A stretch of DNA of 64,000 nt from Lolium rigidum (Eukaryota > Streptophyta > Magnoliopsida > Poales > Poaceae), in the NCBI RefSeq assembly GCF_022539505.1, contig NC_061508.1, positions 92,173,276 to 92,237,275 on the forward strand. The letters run 5' to 3'. Within the stretch, counting starts at the first letter, position 1, and every line of letters starts with the position of its first letter. Position numbers and translations under genes: made by a program. The notes below the pieces were generated by a model, which searched no databases, had not been told where the DNA came from, and worked only from the letters and a program-made list of their open reading frames with translations. This document shows, in pieces, positions 56,223-64,000 of this stretch.

Positions 56223-57585
56223 TCCAGGTTCTCGACAAATCTGGGGGTCCTGTATTTTGTAGCTCCATCCACTCTGCAACAAATTCTGGTAAGATCTGCG
56301 ACTTTATTGCTTTTCTTTTCTCCTACGTGATGTCTCGAGGGGAAAGCTCTATTCCCCAAAGGGAGACACGACCCGTAGATTCTGGGTTGTTTAATATATT
56401 GGATAAAGGCGCCTCATTGACCACTATTATCGGATGCGCCGAAAAATAGTGTCGCAATTTTCTTGCGGTTGTGAATACTCCATATGCTAACTTTTGGTAT
56501 TGCAGGTACCGCTGTTTTGAAGGCGATTAAACTTCGCTGATGAAATATACCGGCCGCTGGAGTCCATGGAGTTTTCCTTCTTCTTCTCTTACGACCACAA
56601 GTACTGTACTAACCACCTGAGGCATGGCTGCGATGTATAGAAAGAGAGGTTCCTTTTCCTTGGGAGCCACCAATATTAGTGGTGTCGAGATTGTGCGCTT
56701 GAGGTCCTCAAAAGCTCTGTCTGCTTCTTCGTTCCACTCGAACTTTTCTCCCTGCTTGATCAAGGCGTAGAACGGCAATGCCTTTTCTCCCAGCCTGGCG
56801 ACGAATCTGCTCAAAGCTGCGACTCGCCCGGTTAGTTGTTGTATTTCCTTTAACTTTGTTGGCTTCCGCATCGTCATGATGGCTTGAATTTTCTCCGGGT
56901 TAGCCTCGATTCCTCTTGCTGACACCAGAAACCCGAGAAGTTATCCCGCAGGGACGCCAAAAGAGCATTTCGTCGGGTTCAGCTTGAGGCAGAATTTATC
57001 GAGATTGTCGAAAGTTTCCTTGAGATCCTCGATCAAGGTTGACCCCTTCTTTGTTGTTATGACGACATCGTCAATGTATACTTGAACGTTCTTGCCAATC
57101 TGTTCGGCAAGACACTTCTGCATCATCCGCTGATATGTTGCTCCCGTGTTTTTTAACCCAAAGGGCATTGTTCTATAGTAGAACACGACATAGGGTGTTA
57201 TAAAAGCTATTTTGACCTCATCTTCTTCTTTTAATCGGATCTGGTTGTAACCAGAATATGCGTCCAGCAAGGAAAGACGTTCGCAGCCTGCCGTGGAGTC
57301 GATAATTTGGTCGATCCTTGGGAGGGGGAAGTGATCCTTTGGACAATGTTTATTGAGACACGTGAAGTCGACGCACATGCGAAGGACCTCTGTGTTTTTC
57401 TTCGGGACCAACACTGGGTTAGCTACCCACGTAACCTCTTTATATAACTCTTTGATAAATCCAGCTTCTGTGAGTCGATTGATTTCTAATAGCATAGCTT
57501 TGCGGTTTGGTTCCGAGAAACGCCGCAAAGGTTGTTTGATTGGTCTGGCCATTGGATCCAAGTTAATTAAGAGGGTGCTCGGCAA
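56223..57585 (-). pseudogene. Tat-A reverse transcriptase and RNase H
   Basis: 57585-56941 covers most of the RT: PIKQPLRRFSEPNRKAM, RMCVDFTCLNKHCPKDHFPLPRIDQ, DAYSGYNQI, MPFGLKNTGATYQR and the catalytic YIDD (57067-57078). It stops with TAA at 56941. 56925-56527 continues (SARGIEANPEKIQA…VAALSRFVARLGEKALPFY…LFLYIAAMPQVVSTVLVV…RPVYFISEV), then the first RNase H in other frames to 56223. The active-site motif is kept, but at least one stop and several shifts break the polyprotein. Confidence 0.85.
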
Positions 57586-57816
57586 GTTCCCTGGGTACTC
57601 CTACCATGTCAGCATGACACCATGCGAAGATTTCCCAGCGCTCACGGAGGAACTCGACGAGTGCGCTTTCCTATGCGAGATCCATGTTTGTTGCGATAGC
57701 TGTCGTCTTCTTGGGATCTGTCGGGTGAATCTGCACTTCCTTTGAGTTTTTGGTTGTGTCAAAGGTTGGCTCCTTTAGCAGCCTCCCTCCATCAGGCAAC
57801 ACATCATAATCAGTTG

Positions 57817-58731
57817 TTAGCCTTGACGCCATATACTCTGCTTGCATCCCGAAAATTCTGACAGTCGATGAAAGTCCTTATCGCACTTATCCGCTAGCGC
57901 GAAATTGCCTTTTACTGTGATTGGACCCTTGAGTCTAGGGAGTCTCCACAACAAGTATGTGTAATGTGGTACCGCCATAAACCTGGCATACGCGGGTCGT
58001 CCCAGTAAAGCATGGTACTGTGATGGGCAATCCACGACTTCGAACTCCAGCCTCTCTATTCTGTAATTCTCTCGGGTTCCAAACTGAACGTCGAGATTGA
58101 TCTTTCCCAATGGATAACTCGGCTTGTCCGGTGTGATACCATGGAAACGCGTGTCGGTTGGTTTTAAGTTTTCCAAGGATATGTTCATCTTCCTCAATGT
58201 ATCTGCATACATGAGGTTCAAACTGCTGCCTCCATCTATGAATACTCGTGAAACATCGAATCCTGCGATCACCGCTGGTAAGATCAAAGCTGATTGCCCT
58301 GGTCGAGGGACTTGCTGCGGGTGGTCCGCTATGGTGAAGCCAATGTCCTGTCCCGACCAATTCAGGTACTCGATTGTTGGTGGAGGCATCTTTTCTGCCA
58401 TGAAGACTTGTCGCGAAATTACTTTTTGAGCTCTATTGGATGGCCTGGCCTTCTGAATCATCGAGACCGCACCATTGGTGTCGATATAAGGACCCGGGTG
58501 TGGAGCTGCCGCCAATTGCAACTGGTGTCGATTTTTGTCCGTGATTGCTGGAGGAGGTGGAAGATGGATATCACTCCTTGGCCCCTGGGGGTTTCTGTTT
58601 ACTGCCTGCTTGCTGGTGTGCCCTGCATATCTGTGTAGTGCTAGGGAAGTTCGGTAGTCCTTCTGCAGATGCCCCGACTGCCTCTTTCCGTTATTGTCGA
58701 GAAATAAGTGCATTTGGCATGGCCCGTTCAA
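57817..58731 (-). pseudogene. Tat-A gag end and aspartic protease
   Basis: A 304-codon open run. Near its start is the gag knuckle CQMHLFLDNNGKRQSGHLQKD, with Tyr where the last Cys is expected. A Pro-rich spacer and an IGFTIADHPQQ segment follow. The retropepsin reads VFIDGGSSLNLMYADTLRKM (Asp-Gly-Gly-Ser), ending in HALLGRPAYARFM. After it comes KGPITVKGNF, as in other Tat elements, leading towards the RT. The knuckle would bind element RNA and the protease mature the polyprotein. Confidence 0.82.
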
Positions 58732-59435
58732 GAGATCTTCGGGAGATACATACGGCCTTTGGAACCTCGGTCCATTATTTTGCCTGTTGGGACGAGAGCC
58801 GTCCTTGTAATGGCGGTGCTGCTCACCGCTTTTTTGATAATCATCCCGACTATTCCCTCCGCTATTTCCTCGGAAACCAGCCGATATTTGGCCGGGAGCG
58901 TCGTAATCTGAGAACTGGCGAGAGAATCGTCGTCTATTTTGAAAGTTTCTATTGCGCTCATCCTCGGGCGAACTATGCCGTTTGTTGTGAACAACATCTT
59001 CTCCACTCGCCCAGCGATTCGCTATTTCAATGAGTGCTGCTATTGTTTTCGGGTTGGTTCTTCCCAGATCCTCGACGAAGTCCCTCCTTCGGATTCCAGC
59101 AACAAATGCATATATTGCTCTCTAGTCAGATATGTTTTCTGCCGAGTTTTTGATGATGTTCCACCTCTGTATATACATCCTCATTGGTTCATCATACTTT
59201 TGTCTGCAGGCCCTTAGCTGCTCCAACGACGCGGGTTTCTTGCACGTGGACAAGAAATTCTTCACAAATATGTCCTCAAAATTTTCCCAGCTGTCGATGG
59301 AACCGGGCGGCAGCTTCTTTATCCATGACCGTGTTGCTCCACTCAAGTGCACCTGGATGCTTTGCACGGCCATGGCTCTGGTTCCACCCATCAGTTTTAC
59401 TGTCTCCAGATAGTCGATTAGCCAATCCTCGGGAT
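58732..59435 (-). pseudogene. Tat-A gag core
   Basis: 59391-59122 reads MGGTRAMAVQSIQVHLSG, SWIKKLPPGSIDSWENFEDIF, ASLEQLRACRQKYDEPMRMYIQRW, the Retrotrans_gag core homologous to Tat-B 22233-22562. A stop at 59122 is followed by AFVAGIRRRDFVEDLG-like sequence and an Arg/Asn-rich tail to 58732. The solo LTR S1 enters at 59435; the upstream continuation starts at 61036. Confidence 0.8.
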
Positions 59436-61035
59436 TGATGGCGTGTAAGACACACGTCCGTTGGGAACCCCAAGAGGAAGGTGTGATGTGTACAGCGACA
59501 AGTTTTCCCTCAGTAAGAAACCAAGGTTATCGAACCAGTAGGAGTCAAGGAACACGTGAAGGTTGTTGGTGGCGGAGTGTAGTGCGGCGCAACACCGGGG
59601 ATTCCGGCGCCAACGTGGAACCTGCACAACACAATCAAAGTACTTTGCCCCAACGTAACAGTGAGGTTGTCAATCTCACCGGCTTGCTGTAAACAAATGA
59701 TTAGATGTATAGTGTGGATGATGATGTTTGTTTGCGAAGAACAATAGAGAACAAGTATTGCAGTAGATTGTATTTCAGATGTAAAGAATGGACCGGGGTC
59801 CACAGTTCACTAGTGGTGTCTCTCCGATAAGAAATAGCATGTTGGGTGAACAAATTACAGTTGGGCAATTGACAAATAAAGAAGGCATAACAATGAACAT
59901 ACATATATCACGATGAGTACTATGAGATTTAATCAGGGCATTACGACAAAGTACATAGACCGCTATCCAGCATGCATCTATGCCTAAAAAGTCCACCTTC
60001 AGGTTATCATCCGAACCCCTTCCAGTATTAAGTTGCAAACAACGAGACAATTGCATTAAGTATGGTGCGTAATGTAATCAACACAAATATCCTTAGACAA
60101 AGAATTGATGTTTTATCCCTAGTGGCAACAAGCACATCCACAACCTTAGAACTTTCCGTCACTGTCCCGCATTCAATGGAGGCATGAACCCACTATCGAG
60201 CATAAATACTCCCTCTTGGAGTCACAAGTATCAACTTGGCCAGAGCCTCTACTAGCAACGGAGAGCATGCAAGAACATAAACAACACATATATGATAGAT
60301 TGATAATCAACTTGACATAGTATTCCATATTCATCGGATCCCAACAAACACAACATGTAGCTTTACAAATAGATGATCTTGATCATGATAGGAAGCTCAC
60401 AAGATCTAACATGATAGCACAATGAGGAGAAGACAACCATCTAGCTACTGCTATGGACCCATAGTCCAGGGGTGAACTACTCACACATCGACCCGGAGGC
60501 GATCATGGTGATGAAGAGTCCTCCGGGAGATGATTCCCCTCTCCGACAGGGTGCCGGAGGCGATATCCTGAATCCCCCGAGATGGGATTGGCGGCGGCGG
60601 CGTCTCTGAACTATTTCTGTATCGTGGCTCTCGGTACTGGGGTTTTCGCGACGAAGGCTTTAAGTAGGCGGAAGGGCGAAGTCGGAAGAGGCACGGGGGC
60701 CCCACACCACAGGGCGGCGCGGGGCCCACCCTGGCCGCGCCGCCTTATGGTGTCGGCGCCCCGTGGCCCCACATCGTTTCTCCCTCGGTCGTCTGGAAGC
60801 TTCGTGGAAAAATAAGACCCTGGGCGTTGATTTCGTCCAATTCCGAGAATATTTCCTTTGTAGGATTTCTGAAACCAAAAACAGCAGAAAACAGCAACTG
60901 GCTCTTCGGCATCTCGTCAATAGGTTAGTGCCGAAAAATGCATAAATATGACATAAAGTGTGTATAAAACATGTGAGTATCATCATAAAAGTAGCATGGA
61001 ACATAAGAAATTATAGATACGTTTGAGATGTATCA
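59436..61035 (-). mobile_element. S1: solo LTR of the N3 type
   Basis: 1600 bp, TGATGGCGTGTAAGACACACG … GAGATGTATCA in window orientation, with a perfect gggat duplication (59431-59435 and 61036-61040). It matches the N3 LTRs along its length, in minus orientation, and is more diverged. No interior is present, so it arose by recombination between two LTRs. It interrupts the gag of Tat-A. Confidence 0.93.
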
Positions 61036-62070
61036 GGGATCTTGCAGGCCATCGAACTTTTTATAGTTGTCGGGTAACTTGAAACCAGATGGAACCCGCG
61101 TTTTGCGAACTCTTCGGGTGAAACAACGAAGCCCGCACATGTCCTCCTCATCGACCTCTGGTGAATCCCGACGATCTCTCCTTTCTTATCGTGCCCTATC
61201 AACTCGCGCCTGCATCGTTGTATCTCTTGCACCACTCGTTCTCGGAGGGTCTTGCACTGCTATTGTAGGTCGTGAACTATTTTGCCTTGCAGTGCCTTCG
61301 GGGGGGGGTGCTTGTACCCGCGAACGCTGTTCTCATGGCTCCAAATCCTGCCATGGCCATGTTATACAATGCTTCTCTTGGATCTCCGGGAGGTGGCCTG
61401 GACGCTAGGATGAAAGCCTGGGTCGCCATATATCCAACTTCTGGTGTTTCCGGAATAATATTCCCCCTTGTATCTATTGACATAAAGGACATGTCGAGGT
61501 TTTGGACTAGGTCCTCCCTCTCGGCTTCAGGTATATGGTGCAACCGTGACCTTGCCCTATTGCGAGCTGCTCTGTAACTATCTCCTCCCGAAGTACCTGA
61601 TTGTCGACTCAGCTCAGCTCTTCGCCTGCTTGACTCGGAAGCTGCGGCTCTTCTCCTATCAAGCTCAGCTCTCTGTTTTTCAAGTTCTCGTCCAGCACAA
61701 GCAAGTCTATATTGATATGCTTGTAATTCTTCAGATGTGGCGGTCATGGTCATCGGCTCCGTGCCATCAATAGCTTTTGCAACTCTGTCCCAAACTTCCT
61801 ACGAAAGTTGTACCATCTGTCGTGTTGCAGGTCTGACATATTTGGTTCCCAAACCTCGCGTAAGATCAGCGGGATCGATGTACGGATTTTCCGCATCATC
61901 GAAGGCCTCTGATGTCTCCTCTTGTGGGCGACTTGCTTCTCCAATTACATAGATTTGATGGTATTTTGAAGTTTGACTTTCGTCGGGATTGGTGACACCG
62001 TCGTATAGATCGGCGAAGACCTCCCTAACAGAAGTAGATTTGTCGATGAAGTCGAAACTGTCGATGTTGT
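61036..62070 (-). pseudogene. Tat-A gag, N-terminal middle part
   Basis: An open run 61753-61277 starts MTMTATSEELQAYQYRLACAG and continues with an Arg/Glu-rich coiled coil (ELEKQRAELDRRRAA) and HHIPEAEREDLVQNLDMSF. It is thrown out of frame at a run of nine G (61304-61312) and then ends. The gag frame goes on in 61235-61041 towards the core. Upstream, 62070-61754 contains further gag (DDAENPYIDPADL) in another frame. The solo LTR S2 separates it from the gag start. Confidence 0.72.
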
Positions 62071-63594
62071 TGATACGTCTCCAACGTACCTATAATTTCT
62101 GATGTTCCATGCTTGTTTTATGACAATACTTACATGTTTTGCTTGCACTTTATAATGTTTTTATGCATTTTCCGGAACTAACCTATTAACGAGATGCCGA
62201 AGGGCCGCTTGCTGTTTTCTGTTGTTTTTGGTTCCACAAAGGCTGTTCGGGCAATATTCTCGGAATTCGACGAAACGAAGACCCAACATCTTATTTTTCC
62301 CGGAACCTTCCAGAAAGTCAGAGGGGGGCCAGAGGGGTGCCCTGGGGGCCCCACACGTGTGGCCGGCGCGGCCCAGGAGGGGGGCGCGCCACCCTAGTGT
62401 GAGGTGGCCCCGTGGCCCCTCCGACTCCGACTCTTCGCCTATTTAAGCCGTCTCAACCTAAATCTTCGATACCAATTGACGAAACTCCAGAAAGACTCCA
62501 GGGGCGCCGCCATCATCGCGAAACTCCAATTCGGGGGACAGAAGTCTCTGTTCCGGCACCCTGCCGGGACGGGGAAGTGCCCCCGTAAGCCATCTCCATC
62601 AACGCGATCGCCTCCATCATGCTCCGTGAGTAGTTCCCCCATGGACTACGAGTTCTAGCTGTAGCTAGTTGGTATTCTCTCCCCCATGTACTTCAATACA
62701 ATGATCTCATGACCTGCCTAACATGATTGAGATTCATCTGATGTAATCGGTGTTGTGTTTGTCGGGATCCGATGGATTGTTACATTATGATTGTCTATCT
62801 ACAAAGTTTATGAAGTTATTGTTGCTGCAATCTTGTTGTGTTTAATGCTTGTCACTAGGGCCCGAGTGGCATGATCTTAGATTTAAGCTCTATACTTATT
62901 GCTTAGATTGTATCTACAAGTTGTATGCACATGTCTATGTCCGGAACCAAAGGCCCCAAAGTGACGAAATTGGGACAACTGGAGGGGAAGGCTTAGATAT
63001 GAGGATCACATGTTTTCACGGAGTGTTAATGCTTTGCTCCGGTGCTCTATTAAAAGGAGTACCTTAATTTCCAGTAGATTCCCTAGAGGCTCGGCTGCCA
63101 CCGGCTGGTAGGACAAAAGATGTTGTACAAGTTTCTCATTGCGAGCACGCATGACTATATATGGAAAACATGCCTACATGATTAATGATCTTGATGTTCT
63201 TTCTTAATGCTATTTCAATCCTATCAATTTCCCAACTGTAATTTGTTCACCCAACACTTGTTATTGGAGAGTTACCACTAGTGTAGATAGCTGGGAACCC
63301 CGGTCCATCTTTCATCATCATATACTTGTTCTACATGTCATTGGAAGTAGTATCAACTATTTTCTGGTGCCATTGCTCTCATATTACTATTACTGCTGCT
63401 GTGTTACTATTGCTCTCATATCACTGCTACTTTCACATCACCCCTGTTACTAGTGCTTTTCCAGGTGCAGCTGAATTGACAACTCAGTTGTTAAGGCTTA
63501 TAAGTATTCTTTACCTCCCCTTGTGTCGAATCAATAAATTTGGGTTTTACTTCCCTCGAAGACTGTTGCGATCCCCTATACTTGTGGGTTATCA
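62071..63594 (+). mobile_element. S2: solo LTR, third Sabrina-like type
   Basis: 1524 bp, TGATACGTCTCCAACGTACC … ACTTGTGGGTTATCA, flanked by gttgt (62066-62070) and gctgt (63595-63599), 4 of 5 matching. Its first half resembles N1/N3 LTRs, but the end (tatacttgtgggttatca) is of the WHAM/Sabrina kind. A TATA-like ctatttaag lies near 62439. No interior. Confidence 0.88.
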
Positions 63595-63990
63595 GCTGTC
63601 TGAATTGCTGCTTATACTGGAGTCCGCAGACGACTCAAAGGACATGCCGCCGAAGATCTTGGCGAGTTTTTCGCTTGTCGCAGCCTTGACGAAGCGTGGC
63701 GGCGAGATCTCCTCGTCGCCCGTCTCGAATGATGACGACGATTCCGAAAGATCAAAACCAGCCGCTGACGATCCCGACGAAGCCGGAACCTCGAGACGAT
63801 GTGATCCCTCTTTTCCGACGCGGAAGTGGAACCTTCCGAACGTCATCTCCATAGGATCCTCCAGATATGCATATGTATCCAAACGGGAGGGCAGGTGAGG
63901 AACAAAATCGACTAGACCAGTTTCGATCTGTTTACCTCTGTCCATCGCGTTGCTTGCCACCGAAGATGTCGACGATGTTGAGCGTGCCAT
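63595..63990 (-). pseudogene. Tat-A gag N-terminus
   Basis: It starts MARSTSSTSSVASNAMDRGKQ at 63990, ten bases from the window edge, and is open for 132 codons to the S2 junction. It includes VDFVPHLPSRLDTYAYLEDPMEMTFGRFHFR and a Ser/Asp-rich part (SSADSSISSNSDS). The frame continues into 62070 after S2. I take this methionine because the sequence upstream is not available. The role would be capsid formation; this N-terminal part has no named domain. Confidence 0.68.
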
Positions 63991-64000
63991 CGAGATCAGC

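Larger units (their letters stand above)
12584..64000 (-). mobile_element. Tat-A: old autonomous Tat-lineage Gypsy element, host of the nest
   Basis: The pieces are 12584-14121, 53362-59435, 61036-62070 and 63595-64000, about 9 kb in total. On the minus strand the order is gag (from 63990), protease, RT, RNase H, second RNase H and integrase (ending 54435). Antisense plus-strand genes follow (12584-14121 and 53367-54037). The order gag-PR-RT-RH-aRH-INT plus antisense ORFs is diagnostic of the grass Tat/RetroSat2-Grande group. Its 5' LTR lies beyond 64000 and its 3' LTR is not seen. Several stops and frameshifts show it is inactive and older than its guests. Confidence 0.85.

Noticed and set aside
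1..64000. tRNA, rRNA, CRISPR, bacterial operons
   Set aside because: None seen. The tRNA-like GGCGCC motifs are primer binding sites, and repeats are LTRs or tandem units, not spacer arrays.

Overview
The window looks like intergenic DNA of a large-genome grass, most likely Pooideae (Triticeae/Poeae type). It is almost entirely nested LTR retrotransposons. The grass assignment rests on recognised families: Sabrina/WHAM-like Gypsy LTRs starting TGATACGTCTCC with a tRNA-Asp-type primer site, Tat-lineage Gypsy elements with dual RNase H and antisense genes, and a CACTA transposon starting CACTACAAGAAAA. I see no complete ordinary host gene, rRNA, tRNA or CRISPR. The only candidate for host genic DNA is a promoter-plus-first-exon-like stretch on the minus strand at about 1425-2134.

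Layout. 1-2159: low-copy-looking DNA. 2160-3476: fragment of a Sabrina-like non-autonomous element (N5, minus), cut by a CACTA end (3477-5560) that carries about 14 copies of a ~135-bp repeat and runs into a 100-N gap (5561-5660). 5661-9767: 3' part of a plus-strand Sabrina-like element (N4) with its 3' LTR. 9768-12583: part of a long minus-strand LTR of the TGTAACATCCC type (X). From 12584 to the right edge the background is one old minus-strand Tat Gypsy element (Tat-A). Its gag starts near 63990 and its pol ends near 54435; beyond pol it carries plus-strand antisense genes. Two solo LTRs (59436-61035, 62071-63594) sit in its gag.

Within the antisense genes of Tat-A lies N1 (14122-53361, minus, TSD ggttg). 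N1 contains a 3.85-kb solo LTR (Y, 14193-18040, TSD cagca) in its left LTR and a complete Tat element, Tat-B (19888-48919, plus, TSD acagt/acggt), in its interior. Tat-B in turn holds N2 (22563-29361, minus, in gag, TSD ctctg/ctctt) and N3 (33171-41312, plus, at the RNase H/integrase junction, TSD gtggc). The nest is four levels deep, and most junctions are supported by target-site duplications.

Functions. Tat-A and Tat-B are (formerly) autonomous gag-protease-RT-RNase H-integrase elements, each with intron-containing antisense genes between pol and the 3' LTR. The N elements lack RT and integrase and must have moved using enzymes from other elements. N3 keeps gag plus protease. N1, N2, N4 and N5 instead carry an uncharacterised acidic-repeat ORF with a hydrophobic C-terminal part.

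The most unusual window-wide signal is that paired LTRs of the same element differ again and again at CTG/CAG (CHG) trinucleotides, in forms such as CCG, CTCG or CG. The same lesions cause several apparent frameshifts in N3. This looks more like systematic base-calling error at methylated CHG sites than like mutation.
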